Assembly (NCBI RefSeq): GCF_002940685.1 | Contig: NZ_PNFP01000003.1 | Coordinates: 372,001-436,000 of the forward strand | Direction: 5' to 3' | DNA length: 64,000 nucleotides | Origin: Ensifer adhaerens | GTDB taxonomy: Bacteria; Pseudomonadota; Alphaproteobacteria; Rhizobiales; Rhizobiaceae | Part shown: in pieces, positions 53,466 through 62,987 of the stretch | Layout of the letters: each line of letters starts with the position of its first letter | Numbering within the stretch: position 1 is the stretch's first letter | Made by a program: the position numbers and the translations under genes | The notes under the pieces: model-generated | What the model was told of the DNA's origin: nothing | The model's database searches: none | Seen by the model: only the letters and a program-made list of their open reading frames with translations

Positions 53466-54704
53466 TCAGTAGACTAATCGCGTTCGTATCGTTCCAGGAA
53501 TTTCGCGTAGGGCCTGAAGAATCTCATCGGCATTTTCGGAAATTCCATCGGCCTCCACCACCACATAGCCCGTGTCGCCAAGCGTTTGAAGGAACTCAGC
53601 GACGATATTCAGCCCGCGCGACGAGAAGATCTCGTTCAGCTGGATGAGCATGCCGGGGCGGTTTTCATGCACGTGAATAAAACGCGTGCCGTTCGGGCGC
53701 TCCGGTAGTTGTACTTGCGGAAAGTTGACGGCCCCCATCGTTGAGCCGATGTCGGAATACTCGACCAGCTTCCTTGAAACCTCCCCGCCGATGCGCTCTT
53801 GGGCTTCCTCGGTGGAGCCACCAATATGCGGCGTCAGAATGACATTGCTCAAGCCTTGCAGCGGCGTCTCAAAAAGCTCGTTGTTGGATGCCGGCTCCTT
53901 GGGGAACACGTCCACCGCGGCACCGGCCAGATGCCCATCCTTCAGGACTTTCGCAAGCGCATCGAGATCGACCACCGTGCCGCGAGAATTGTTGATGAAG
54001 ATGGCGCCCTTCTTCATGCGGCGCAATTCCGTTTCGGTGATCATGTTATGCGTCGAGGGTGTTTCGGGAACGTGCATCGTCACATAGTCAGAGATCTCGA
54101 GAAGGTCGCCGAGCGAAGCCATCGATTCCGAATTGCCCCGGCGCAGCCGATCGGAAAGATCGAAGTAGCGCACGACCATGCCCATGCTTTCGGCGAGCGC
54201 GCTGAGCTGCGAGCCGATATTGCCGTAGCCGACAATTCCGAGCGTTTTGCCGCGGACCTCCCGGCTGCCGACAGCGGATTTCTCCCACCCACCTTGATGC
54301 GCGGAAGCCGAGCGCGGAAAGATCTGCCGTGTCAGCATGATAATCTCGCCGATCACAAGCTCGGCCACCGATCGCGTGTTTGAATAAGGTGCATTGAACA
54401 CAGGGATTCCGCGCCGCCGCGCTGCATCCAGATCGACTTGGTTCGTACCGACGGAAAAACAGCCAACGGCGATCAATTTCTTGGCGGCTTCGAAAATCTC
54501 GTCCGTCAACTGCGTGCGGGAGCGAATGCCGATGATATGAGCGTCGGCGATGTGGCACTTAAGATCCTTGTCGTCGAGCGCCTTCGGTAAGTGAACGAGA
54601 TTGGTGTAGCCGGACGAAGAAAAGTAGTCCACGGCGGTCTGGCTAATGCCTTCCAGCAGAAGCACGGAAATTCGCTCGCGTGAGAGAGAAAGCTGGCGGG
54701 TCAT
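53466..54704 (-). CDS. serA: D-3-phosphoglycerate dehydrogenase, E. coli SerA type
   Basis: A 412-residue NAD-dependent oxidoreductase for the first step of serine synthesis. The substrate domain contains HIIGIRSRTQLT and CFSVGTNQVDLDAA, the NAD motif is LGIVGYGNIGSQL, the catalytic region ILTPHIGGSTEEAQE, and a C-terminal ACT domain (about 340-412, HVHENRPGMLIQL) ends GTIRTRLVY. Length and ending match E. coli SerA (410) and differ from the about 530-residue type common in alphaproteobacteria. It may be a second copy or act on a related hydroxyacid. The ATG 54704 matches the E. coli N-terminus. Confidence 0.85.
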   Translation of the reverse strand: MTRQLSLSRERISVLLLEGISQTAVDYFSSSGYTNLVHLPKALDDKDLKCHIADAHIIGIRSRTQLTDEIFEAAKKLIAVGCFSVGTNQVDLDAARRRGIPVFNAPYSNTRSVAELVIGEIIMLTRQIFPRSASAHQGGWEKSAVGSREVRGKTLGIVGYGNIGSQLSALAESMGMVVRYFDLSDRLRRGNSESMASLGDLLEISDYVTMHVPETPSTHNMITETELRRMKKGAIFINNSRGTVVDLDALAKVLKDGHLAGAAVDVFPKEPASNNELFETPLQGLSNVILTPHIGGSTEEAQERIGGEVSRKLVEYSDIGSTMGAVNFPQVQLPERPNGTRFIHVHENRPGMLIQLNEIFSSRGLNIVAEFLQTLGDTGYVVVEADGISENADEILQALREIPGTIRTRLVY

Positions 54705-55205
54705 AAATATTGCTCCGATGTCCGGAAGGCCGATGTGGCTTCGGCGACTATGAAGATTTAAGCGGCCGAACAGGCTAATATCAACACACTGATACCGCGA
54801 ACAGATCCGAGGTACCGCGGTTTTCAATGCTTTCTACCCAAAGGCTAGCACTTCGCTTCGAAATCCACCCAAGGCCGGCGGCCGACGTCTGGTGTGGCGC
54901 CCTCATGGGGCGATGCGGTTGCCAGTCGGATCATCACCGAGACTTGGGACTTTCCGGTATTGAGCGACTTGCTAATGACGTCGCGAGTGAAGCCGGCGGC
55001 CTCTTGCGCGCGCAAACAGGCACCGCTCGATTAAATGAGAGATCGAAGCGGTTGCTGTTTTCCTTCGCCCTGCAGAACGAATCTTCGTCGTTCAAATCCC
55101 GGGCCATCGCCTTGAACTTGACACCCTAGCGCTCCGATTCAACGGCCCGGCGAAGCGCCGGCCTGCGGAAGTCCCCGATGTCCATCGTAAGCGAGGCTGC
55201 TTCGG
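54705..55205. other. 501-bp gap between serA and the MFS gene
   Basis: Contains the serA promoter region (A+T-richer 54705-54800) and, further right, short open frames on both strands without recognisable domains or good ribosome sites. No repeat or RNA was identified. Confidence 0.4.
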
Positions 55206-56396
55206 CTAGGATGCTTCGGCGGCCTCGCGCGCGACTTCCGGCATTGCCGGAAGCAGGAGCAGGAGCGCCACCGACATGAGGTGAATTGCGCACACGACGA
55301 GCGCGAGCGCCGCGAGCCCGCCGGTGATGATCGGTGCGGCAACCACGGTTCCGAGTGTGGTGATCATGAAGATGAAGAAGACGATCAGCGCGGATCCGCG
55401 CGCATTGTTGGCGCCGGACGCAAGGATGCCGCGATAGAAGCCGATGGGGCCGCGCAGGCCCAGGCCGATCGCCATGGGTGTAAACAGGACGGGCAACATG
55501 AGCGTGTTCGTTCGACCCGAAAGCCCATAGGCCAACAGCGCAACGGCGCTGACGGCAGCCATGACGGTGCCGAGCAGGATGATGTTTTCAGCGCCGAAGC
55601 GTTCGGCGATCCGGGCGGTGAGATTTGCCGCGATGATGAACCCGGAAATGTTGATGACCTGCATGACTATGAAGTCGTTAAGCGAGCCCCCCATCGACGC
55701 AACGATGACTGTCGGCGCACCGAAGACGAAGGTGAGAAGTCCGCCGAGCGTCATGGCTTGGCTCAGCGCATAGCGCATGAAGACGCGATCCGCGAACAAT
55801 TGGCCATAGCTGCCGCGCGTATCGGAAGACTTCTCTTCCCGCGGCAGCCCAAGCACGAGGATGAGGACCGCAGCAAGTGACGTCAGCACGCCGAGCAGTT
55901 CGAATGACGATTGCCATCCGAAATGCGAAAGCAACAGCACGCCGAAGATGGGCGCCAGCGCCGGTACCAGCGATTCCACGCTGCCAAGGAACCCGATGGC
56001 GCGGACGGCCGCCCTGTCGCTGAACAGCTGCCGGATCAGGCCCGGGCCAAAGACCGGAGCCGCGGCCGACGCTACGCCCTGGACAAACCGCAGCGCGACG
56101 AGCACGGCGATGTTGGGCGAGAAGGCGCAGGCGACTGAAGCGGCCGCGAAGGCGGCAAGCGAGGACACCAGCAGCATTTTGCGCGAAAAGTGATCTGCGA
56201 GGCGTCCATAAAGAAGCAGGCCCAGGCCGCCGCCGCCGACATAGGCGGCAAGCACCAGCTGTGCGGTCGCGCTGTCGGTGCCGAAGATTTCGGGCAGTTG
56301 CGGCACGGCCGGCAGGACAAGGTCTGTCCCGGCGAGCGACAGGGTTGCGCACAGGATGAGAAGAAAAAACGTGATGGCACGACGCGAATTTGTCAT
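55206..56396 (-). CDS. Bcr/CflA-type MFS efflux transporter
   Basis: A 396-residue protein with about twelve membrane segments. The first loop LADHFSRKMLL and the segment ALRFVQGVASAAAPVFGPGL fit the drug:H+ antiporter-1, Bcr/CflA subgroup. The substrate is unknown. An XRE-type regulator gene lies upstream on the same strand (179-bp gap) and may control it. Confidence 0.85.
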   Translation of the reverse strand: MTNSRRAITFFLLILCATLSLAGTDLVLPAVPQLPEIFGTDSATAQLVLAAYVGGGGLGLLLYGRLADHFSRKMLLVSSLAAFAAASVACAFSPNIAVLVALRFVQGVASAAAPVFGPGLIRQLFSDRAAVRAIGFLGSVESLVPALAPIFGVLLLSHFGWQSSFELLGVLTSLAAVLILVLGLPREEKSSDTRGSYGQLFADRVFMRYALSQAMTLGGLLTFVFGAPTVIVASMGGSLNDFIVMQVINISGFIIAANLTARIAERFGAENIILLGTVMAAVSAVALLAYGLSGRTNTLMLPVLFTPMAIGLGLRGPIGFYRGILASGANNARGSALIVFFIFMITTLGTVVAAPIITGGLAALALVVCAIHLMSVALLLLLPAMPEVAREAAEAS

Positions 56397-56575
56397 GGGA
56401 ATGGAGAGCTCTTGGCCGGTGTATCAAGACCGAGGGAATGGCGTGCAGATGCCCGCCAACCGGGGTTTCCGGTGCGGCGCCTTCGGTCAGTTGCAGATAA
56501 CACCATGCTAGCAAGAGCGGGACAGCCCGGACAACGAATGAAATATTCGCGTCTCGCATAAGAAATGTTCGCCCC

Positions 56576-57145
56576 TCAGATGAGATCGGCGCTGGAAACC
56601 AGGCGGCCGACGCGTCCGTCGGAAATCCCTATCCGTTCCCACCTTATGACGCTCGGGGGGATCGGCATCTCTGGATCGTCGCTTCCGCCAGTCGGGAACT
56701 GGACTGCGCCCGACCAGGCCTCCTCGAACCAGCCAAGGTCCTGCAGCGCCAACTCGCTCTCAATGATTTCCGCCGTCGCATACCGCCACAACGAGACGCC
56801 GAAGAAGGATGAGGCGGAAATCTGCCACTGGGCTTGCCTGGCTGGCGAAGCGCTCAGAAGCGCATGGGTGTCGTCACAGACAAGGTGGACCGGGAACGGC
56901 GCCGCTTCGATAAGACGCCGCAACGTGCTGTCTATGCCGACATTTTCGTGCCGCGCCAGCAACGTCTCGACCCTGCTCCGGGTTTTCGCCGATGGTTCGT
57001 GCAGGCCTGCTTCCCATCGCGACAGGAGACCCTGCGATACGCAAAGATCCGCCGCCAGCGTTTCCTGCTTGATCTGCCGCAGTTTGCGGAAGCGGCGCAG
57101 CCGGCATCCGAGCGGCAGAGCGCGATATTTCAGATCGAGCACCAT
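56576..57145 (-). CDS. XRE family transcriptional regulator
   Basis: A 189-residue protein. A helix-turn-helix of the Xre/Cro type occupies about 15-70 (RLRRFRKLRQIKQETLAADL, LCVSQGLLSRWEAG). The remaining about 110 residues form an unassigned domain that may bind a ligand; no cupin motif is clear. The ATG 57145 is chosen for its AGGAAG site; the frame is open 63 bp further upstream. The neighbouring MFS gene is the likely target. Confidence 0.78.
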   Translation of the reverse strand: MVLDLKYRALPLGCRLRRFRKLRQIKQETLAADLCVSQGLLSRWEAGLHEPSAKTRSRVETLLARHENVGIDSTLRRLIEAAPFPVHLVCDDTHALLSASPARQAQWQISASSFFGVSLWRYATAEIIESELALQDLGWFEEAWSGAVQFPTGGSDDPEMPIPPSVIRWERIGISDGRVGRLVSSADLI

Positions 57146-57258
57146 AGCTTCCTCGCGACAATAGCCCCTGCCCGCCTTGGATAGCAGAAGCGCGTCGCCC
57201 TCTGTCAACAGAGCCTGCTCTCCGGCCGACGGGTTTTCAGCTCAAAGCCGCGCAGCGG

Positions 57259-57879
57259 TCATTTTCGCCTTACGTCGAGGCCCAGGGCCTCGGCGATGAC
57301 AATCGTCTGGTCGATGGTGATGATCGCGTCCCTGAGACGGACGTTTTCCGGATCGATGGCGGTGAGGTCGCTGCCCCTCAGATCGCAGGCGGTGAAATCT
57401 GCCCCGTGCAGCCAGGCGCCGGAAAGATCCACGTCTCTGAGCGAGCCGCCCTTGCAGGAAGCGCCGGTCAGATCCGCTTCCCGCAGGCGGGTATCCTTGA
57501 AGGATGCGCGGCCAAGAGCAGCACCCGGCAAGCCGGTAAAGGACCAGTCGCCGCCGGCAACCTGCATCTGGTCGAACTCGCAGGCGTCAAACATGCTGCC
57601 GACGAACTTGCACTCGGTGAAACGGCTGTCGAAGAACTTGGTGGAGACGAATGTGCAATTCACGAAGGCACTCGCCTGATGCGACGAGGCGTTGAAGCGG
57701 GCCCGACGGAAGGTGCATTCGTGAAAGACCACCCCGACCGTCTGTGCGTCGGTCAGGTCGAGATCGACGAACAGCGTGTTGTCGTGCCGCTCGCGCTCCA
57801 GCTGCCGACCGTACCAGTCGGCGCCAGCGATCGTCGTATCGGTCTTCGGCGGCGCTTCGCCGTATCGTCGTTCAGCCAT
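57259..57879 (-). CDS. Pentapeptide repeat protein
   Basis: A 206-residue protein with a right-handed quadrilateral beta-helix built from A(D/N)Lxx-like units, for example CTFRRARFNASSHQASAFVN, FTECKFVGSMFDACEF and DLSGAWLHGADFTACDLRG. It resembles Qnr/MfpA-type and other soluble pentapeptide proteins. The C-terminus AIITIDQTIVIAEALGLDV is a helical cap. The start at 57879 gives MAERRYGEAP; further upstream ATGs exist. Function is unknown; gyrase interaction is possible but unsupported here. Confidence 0.8.
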   Translation of the reverse strand: MAERRYGEAPPKTDTTIAGADWYGRQLERERHDNTLFVDLDLTDAQTVGVVFHECTFRRARFNASSHQASAFVNCTFVSTKFFDSRFTECKFVGSMFDACEFDQMQVAGGDWSFTGLPGAALGRASFKDTRLREADLTGASCKGGSLRDVDLSGAWLHGADFTACDLRGSDLTAIDPENVRLRDAIITIDQTIVIAEALGLDVRRK

Positions 57880-58136
57880 CGTTATCCAGCTTCGGCGCCG
57901 TACGGAACGAAACGCCTTCTGTTGTCTCGCAGCCAGCATTTCCATCTTCGTGATGATTGGCAATGCGAAAAAGGACGGGGAAAGAGCGAAGCCACCCTGC
58001 CCGGGAGCTTCCACGACTGGTCCCGCTTCCCGACGAGTGTCGGGAAACGATCCAAGCATGCGAGTTTCTGCCTTTAGACCGTGGGGCCGTCGACGAGCGC
58101 CCAAGCGATCCTGGCGTTTGCGGTCAGGGGGCGGCG

Positions 58137-59414
58137 CTATTCCACCAGCCGCACGCCGCCTCCCCCGCCGAAGCCGCTGGGGACGAAAGCTTCGGCGCCC
58201 GCCGCGGGTTTCTTGAAGAACGCCGTTCCGGACACGTAGAGGTTCAAAACCTTGGCAATCAGCGCCGTAAACTTCGATTCCGAGTTGAGGCTACCGCTGA
58301 CGTTCCAGTCGATCACCGCATAGGGCAGGTAAATCGCCCCGTTGTAGAAGCTCCCTGCGGATGTGTTGATGCGGAACTGGACGCTGCTGTCCTTCGCCTT
58401 GCGGCCCTGGAACATCAGGATGCCGGCATGGGGGCCGGTGGTGGGGGCCGACACCTGCAGGATCGCCGCCCCGTTCAGCATCAGCGGCGACTGGGCGTCT
58501 TCGAAATAAAACAGCACATCCTTGCCGCTCACCCTGGCTGACGTGTTCAAGGTCAAGGCGCCGCCACGAAACGCATAGATCCCGGGTTTCAGCGTCAACT
58601 CGTCCGTGGCGTTCACGGTCAGCCCACCGCAATAGACGCCCGGCTCGAGCGATGTCTTGCCCTGGCTGTTGATCGTCTTCAGGCTATTGGAGGTACAGGC
58701 GGCATTTCGCGGCAAGGGTTCGGCCATGTCGGCCATGGGATCCGGCACGACGGGAGAGCCGTCGGCGGGCGGCGGCGAAATTATCCGGCCGGAAAGCTTC
58801 GACTGGCCGTTGACGGCAATCTGCGGCGCTGAAAACTTGCCCTGGTTCTCGGCATAGAACGCACGCTGCGCATGGGACGAGTTCACCTGGAAGCCGCATT
58901 CGCTGGTGACCGAGTTTGAATTGATGATCTTCAGTGTGTCGGCCCTGCCTGGATCGAGGATCAGGATACAGGCGGAGCTGCCGGACCTTCTGGCAGCTTT
59001 CGCCAGGACCGAGATCGGGACCGTCCTGAACCCGAACATATGCATGATGGCGGTTTCGTGTTCCTCGTTGACAACGACCGCCACCGTATCACGCTCGACG
59101 CTGACCCGATGGTTCCAGCGAGGCGGCTCCTTCGGGGTTTTCGTGTCATCTCTGCCAAGATGGGCGCCAAGAAACTCTTCGGCGATCTTCTGTTCCGCTC
59201 CGGCGCCTGCCGCCGCCCCCGCCAATGCCGCGGCATCGGCAGCGCCTTGCATCACGGCCTTGCGGTTGAGCGCGGCTGCAAGATCGATCGCAACGCCAAT
59301 GGCGGCGATAAGGGGAATGGCGACAATCGCTGCCAACAGGCCGAAGTTGCCGGACCGGCATTTCAGCAGGGCCGCGGCGCAACGTTTGATCGGTGGCAGG
59401 TTCAGTATGTTCAT
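58137..59414 (-). CDS. TadG-like pilus-assembly/envelope protein
   Basis: A 425-residue protein with an N-terminal putative Flp pilus-assembly TadE/G-like segment: GNFGLLAAIVAIPLIAAIGV is a single membrane helix, followed by a von-Willebrand-free periplasmic part rich in Asn, Ser and Gly with polymer-like beta structure (LTLKPGIYAFRGGALTLN). No other tad/cpa genes are present in the window, so this is an orphan. The ATG 59414 is chosen because the membrane helix follows closely; its ribosome site is weak. Confidence 0.72.
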   Translation of the reverse strand: MNILNLPPIKRCAAALLKCRSGNFGLLAAIVAIPLIAAIGVAIDLAAALNRKAVMQGAADAAALAGAAAGAGAEQKIAEEFLGAHLGRDDTKTPKEPPRWNHRVSVERDTVAVVVNEEHETAIMHMFGFRTVPISVLAKAARRSGSSACILILDPGRADTLKIINSNSVTSECGFQVNSSHAQRAFYAENQGKFSAPQIAVNGQSKLSGRIISPPPADGSPVVPDPMADMAEPLPRNAACTSNSLKTINSQGKTSLEPGVYCGGLTVNATDELTLKPGIYAFRGGALTLNTSARVSGKDVLFYFEDAQSPLMLNGAAILQVSAPTTGPHAGILMFQGRKAKDSSVQFRINTSAGSFYNGAIYLPYAVIDWNVSGSLNSESKFTALIAKVLNLYVSGTAFFKKPAAGAEAFVPSGFGGGGGVRLVE

Positions 59415-59804
59415 GGCAGTTTCTTTGCAACTAGGTGGAGAGTAACTGCCTCTTCCTGCAGGGAGCCTTGCCAACCCTTTAATTTCGAGCCGAGTTAACG
59501 GTATGCAATTTGCGGAGCCTCCCGCCAGAAGCTGACAGAGACGGCGATACGCGCTCTTCTTGGCAGATTTTGCGCTCCTAGCGCTTCTCGCACAGGCCGA
59601 ACCGGCCGGCTGCCGTCTCCTTCGGTACGACGCGATCCGGCTGCCGCCACCACGCGGTCGCTCGCCAGATTTCACTCACAGGTTGTTTGGTCGCGATGAA
59701 AGGGGTGAAACACTAACCCGTTTGCGCATCTGCCTAATCCTTGACTGGACCGTGCACTGTGAGACGCTTGCGACTTCATGGTTGTAGTGCGTAAGGGGCG
59801 GACG
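59415..59804. other. 390-bp intergenic region
   Basis: Separates the TadG-like gene from the small plus-strand gene at 59805. It should contain both divergent promoters; no clear operator, hairpin or RNA was seen. Confidence 0.4.
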
Positions 59805-60005
59805 ATGAAATTTTCCAAGGCGAAGAGGAAACATCCCGGTAAAGCATTCAAAATGAGCGGGGCAGACAGAAGCGCCTATGACGGATTCGTCGGGGCGGCG
59901 CGCGCAGCGCCCGGCTTCTCCTATCGGGGGCGATGGACCAGCGAAGGGTGCCCCGGCACCTTCGAGACCTGGCTCGTAAACAAGGGCGTCATGCCCAAGC
60001 AATAG
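59805..60005 (+). CDS. Small basic hypothetical protein
   Basis: A 66-residue frame starting MKFSKAKRKHPGKAFKMSG, with a good AGGGG site six bases before the ATG. The N-terminus is strongly basic and the C-terminal half aromatic (FSYRGRWTSEGCPGTFETWL). No family is recognised. The length, ribosome site and even codon use support it as a real gene; an in-frame ATG 27 bp upstream is an alternative start. Confidence 0.45.
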   Translation: MKFSKAKRKHPGKAFKMSGADRSAYDGFVGAARAAPGFSYRGRWTSEGCPGTFETWLVNKGVMPKQ

Positions 60006-60205
60006 GCTCTGCCGATCCTGATCCACGATCCGCCGGCGTCGGCGATGACGCCGGCCGTACGGCTTGAGACGATTTGCCCGACGAAGCGCTTTCCCCTTCG
60101 CTCGTGCTTTCAAATCCCGTCGGCAGAAAGCGCCAAACCGTTTGACGAGGCAATGCGCCCGGGTGACGCGGTGATCGCCCATGCCACCAGGACTACGTTC
60201 CCCGT

Positions 60206-60859
60206 CTAGACCTTCCCGGTTTCAATCGCGCGTGCCCATGCCGCGGCGCGCTCCGCCGAGGCCGCAAGGACCGGCTTGGGCGCCTTGTACCACTCGTCCC
60301 CGGGGATCTCGCGCTTCTCGCGGACAAAGGCGATTGCGCTTTCCAATGTCGGGAACTGGTCAGGCAGCGTCAGGTGCAGGAACAGCGACACGACGACGAC
60401 CGAGCGCGAGCGGCCGCCGCGACAGTTGACGAGCACGCCGCCGCGCTCGCGCCTGGGATAGGATGGCTTCTCCGGCAGGACCTGTTCCAGTGCGGCTCGC
60501 AGGATGTAGTGCGCGGCGAGCATCTGCGTGTCCGGATTGCCATCACCGTCGATAAGGCCGATCTTGTAGTAGCGGATTTCGCCCGGCCCATGAACGCTGT
60601 TGCGGTGATCGGAGACGAGCTTCGGTTGGTCGACGAAATTGAAATCTAGATTGACCGCGCAATTGACGACCGTCGTGATCCCCTTGCTGCGCAAGAGTTC
60701 GAGGTCGCTTGCCCCTTCCTTTCCGGCGATGAAGATGTCGACGCCATAGGTCGGATGCCTGGCATAGACAAGGCTGAGCCGCGGCAATTCGCTGCTTACC
60801 TTGTCGGAGACGGGTGGGTTGCCGAGACTGTCGGGCATGCTTTCCTCTTGTGCGTTCAT
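60206..60859 (-). CDS. Dual-specificity-phosphatase-like protein
   Basis: A 217-residue protein with the cysteine-phosphatase loop LVNCRGGRSRSVVVV (about 155-169), a CX5R motif in which the usual His before the Cys is Asn. Earlier segments VDIFIAGKEGASDLELLRSK and GITTVVNCAVNLDF match the dual-specificity phosphatase fold. The start at 60859 overlaps the inositol-monophosphatase stop (ATGA). It is the last gene of an operon with a phosphate-ester hydrolase and two solute-binding proteins, so it may act on a small phosphorylated metabolite instead of protein. Confidence 0.8.
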   Translation of the reverse strand: MNAQEESMPDSLGNPPVSDKVSSELPRLSLVYARHPTYGVDIFIAGKEGASDLELLRSKGITTVVNCAVNLDFNFVDQPKLVSDHRNSVHGPGEIRYYKIGLIDGDGNPDTQMLAAHYILRAALEQVLPEKPSYPRRERGGVLVNCRGGRSRSVVVVSLFLHLTLPDQFPTLESAIAFVREKREIPGDEWYKAPKPVLAASAERAAAWARAIETGKV

Positions 60860-61749
60860 GACGCCGGCGCCTTGGCGATGCGGCCAGCCGAAATCGCTGC
60901 GGCGACACGGTTCAAGGTTGGATAGTCGCCGCCGCGGCCATGGGCCAGATAGCCGGGGCACAGATAGTCGGCTGCCCCTTCCGGCACCTTGCCAAGCGAC
61001 AGCGGCTGGTAGCGGCCGCCCGCGTTGTTCAGGATGAGGATGGCTGCCGCCACGTCCCAGGCATTGACGCCGAAGCCGGCGGCGGCATCGACGAAACCTG
61101 CCGCCACATGGGCAATGCTCAAGGCAGCGCTGCCGGGGCGGCGCACCGTCGAGAAGGCTTCGACGAGTTCGCCGAAGCGGGCAAGAGCGACAACCCGGCC
61201 GTCGAGGCGAAAATCCCGTGAAACGGGATACCCGGTGATCAGGGTCGCGCGCGCCTCGTCGGCCACGGCCCTTGAGGCGATGACCTCCCCGTTCAGATAG
61301 GAGCGCTCGATGTCAGCGGAAAAAAGCAGACCGGCCACCGGATCGTAAACAACCCCCGCCACGACGGCCCCATCTTCGACCGCTGCGATCGATATGCACC
61401 AGAAGGCGAGCCCGCGGGCGAAGTTCGCAGTTCCGTCAATCGGGTCGACATACCACTGGATCTCGCCGTCGCCGACCTGACCGCCCTCTTCGCCCAGCAT
61501 GGCGGAGTTCGGCTCATGCGCGAAGATGTAGTCGCGGATCAGCGCCTCGGCTTGTCTGTCGTGGATGGTGACGACGTCATGGAGATCGCGCTTGTAGTCG
61601 ACGGCCATTTCCGAGCGGAAGGCGGCCAGCAAGGGTACGCCTGCCGCGCGGGCGGCACCCTCGGCGATTTTCATCAGCCTGCGGGCGCGATCGGGCAGGC
61701 TATCCATGTCTGGATGGTTCCGGCTCGCAGCCGTATTGGCATCGGTCAT
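60856..61749 (-). CDS. Inositol monophosphatase family protein
   Basis: A 297-residue Mg-dependent phosphatase. Metal-binding motifs are LGEEGGQ (about 85), WYVDPIDGTANFARG (about 100-115) and the C-terminal NAWDVAAAI (about 232-240), as in IMPase, CysQ or histidinol-phosphatase. The substrate cannot be told from these motifs. The ATG 61749 is chosen because AGGACGTGAG precedes it. It lies 68 bp downstream of a solute-binding protein gene and is coupled to the phosphatase-like gene. Confidence 0.88.
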   Translation of the reverse strand: MTDANTAASRNHPDMDSLPDRARRLMKIAEGAARAAGVPLLAAFRSEMAVDYKRDLHDVVTIHDRQAEALIRDYIFAHEPNSAMLGEEGGQVGDGEIQWYVDPIDGTANFARGLAFWCISIAAVEDGAVVAGVVYDPVAGLLFSADIERSYLNGEVIASRAVADEARATLITGYPVSRDFRLDGRVVALARFGELVEAFSTVRRPGSAALSIAHVAAGFVDAAAGFGVNAWDVAAAILILNNAGGRYQPLSLGKVPEGAADYLCPGYLAHGRGGDYPTLNRVAAAISAGRIAKAPAS

Positions 61750-61817
61750 GCTCACGTCCTGTTGATGCTGGAACGGCCGGCGCGGCCAGTCCTCGTCCTG
61801 TCGCGCCGGCCGGGGTT

Positions 61818-62945
61818 CTACTTGCTGTAGTTTACGCGCCAGAAATCCTGCCACTCCTCGCGCCGGTCGAAGTCCTCAAGACCGGTAGCGGCATCGTAGG
61901 GGAACAGGCGGTCCGCAACTTCCATGATCCCCGACGGTTCGTCCGCCGGCATCTTGATGTCCACGTTGGTCGGAAGCTTGCCGTCCTTCATCTGCGGCGC
62001 GATGCCCTCCTCCGTCAACACGTAGTGGATCAAGAGCTTCGCCGCATTCGGGCTTGCCGTTTTCGAGGCAATGAGACCGAGCTTGGTGTAGGTCCAGCCG
62101 ACCCAAGGGGTAATCGCGGTACACAGACCGAGCTTGTAGCCCTTGCCTTCGTTGTCGCGGAACTTGGCCGAGCTCAAGAGCCCGAAGAACGGCTCCTTCT
62201 GGCCGGCCGCACCGACGGCTTCGGCAACAGGATCGTCGCCATCCGTCAGCAGCGGTCCGTTTTGCGCGAGAGCCTTGATCCAGGCTGCCGCAGCACTCTT
62301 TTCGCCGGTCTCCAGGTCCTTGCCGAAGTGGGCCTTGTAGGCCTCGGCCACTTTGGCGTCGGCGTGCTTTTCCAGCTGGTTGAACCAGTCGGTATAGGTG
62401 CTCTTGGTCAGGGGATCGACGAGTGCGATCTTGCCTTTCCACTTGGCCTCCGTCAGTTCCCAGATGTTTGTCACCGGGCACTTGTCGTAGGCCTCGGTGT
62501 TGTAGGCCCAGACGTTGGCGTTGGTCGAAATCGCCAGGGGATTCTGGAAGGCTGCCGGTATCTTCTCCTTCATGTCGCCGGGCAGGTAGCTTTCGACGAA
62601 GCCCTGCGGCAGGAGCTGGGCGAGTGCTGCCGGCGCGTCGGTGATCAGCGCGACGTCACCTTGGACGTTGCCCGCCTGTGCCTCCCGGATGATCATCTCC
62701 AGCTGGCTGTTGGCCGAGACCTTGACGCCCGTTGCCTTGACCCCGTACTTGGCGGTGAAGGCCTCCGCCATCTCGACGATCTTGCCGGTGCTGTCATAGA
62801 CATTGATCGGCTTTTCCTTCTTTGCCGCCTCCACCAGCGCATCGAGATCAAACGCCTCCTCGGCGCTTGCCTCGACGGCGAATGCGGCCGTAAGGGCGGC
62901 GAATGCCGCCCCCATGACCATAAACCTGTTCTTACCTTTGCTCAT
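61818..62945 (-). CDS. ABC solute-binding protein, Fe3+/sugar-phosphate type (copy 1)
   Basis: A 375-residue periplasmic protein of the AfuA/FbpA-like SBP family. A signal peptide ends near AVEASA before EEAFDLDALVEAAKKEK. The motif INVYDSTGKIVEMAEAF opens the mature domain. Members annotated as iron binders include AfuA, which in fact binds sugar phosphates. It is about half identical to the copy at 62988, with shared segments such as VTNIW and CPVTNIW. The start 62945 follows GGGAGGGG. Confidence 0.87.
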   Translation of the reverse strand: MSKGKNRFMVMGAAFAALTAAFAVEASAEEAFDLDALVEAAKKEKPINVYDSTGKIVEMAEAFTAKYGVKATGVKVSANSQLEMIIREAQAGNVQGDVALITDAPAALAQLLPQGFVESYLPGDMKEKIPAAFQNPLAISTNANVWAYNTEAYDKCPVTNIWELTEAKWKGKIALVDPLTKSTYTDWFNQLEKHADAKVAEAYKAHFGKDLETGEKSAAAAWIKALAQNGPLLTDGDDPVAEAVGAAGQKEPFFGLLSSAKFRDNEGKGYKLGLCTAITPWVGWTYTKLGLIASKTASPNAAKLLIHYVLTEEGIAPQMKDGKLPTNVDIKMPADEPSGIMEVADRLFPYDAATGLEDFDRREEWQDFWRVNYSK

Positions 62946-62987
62946 GGTTTCCCCTCCCAAGGAGACCGTTTCACAACGTTCAGGCGA

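Noticed and set aside
54827-55129. A 100-codon plus-strand frame upstream of serA
   Set aside because: It starts close to serA's promoter, lacks a ribosome site and has no family features.
61818-62945. Calling the solute-binding proteins ferric iron binders
   Set aside because: Family name only; the operon has phosphatases and no iron genes, and the same family includes sugar-phosphate binders, so the ligand was left open.
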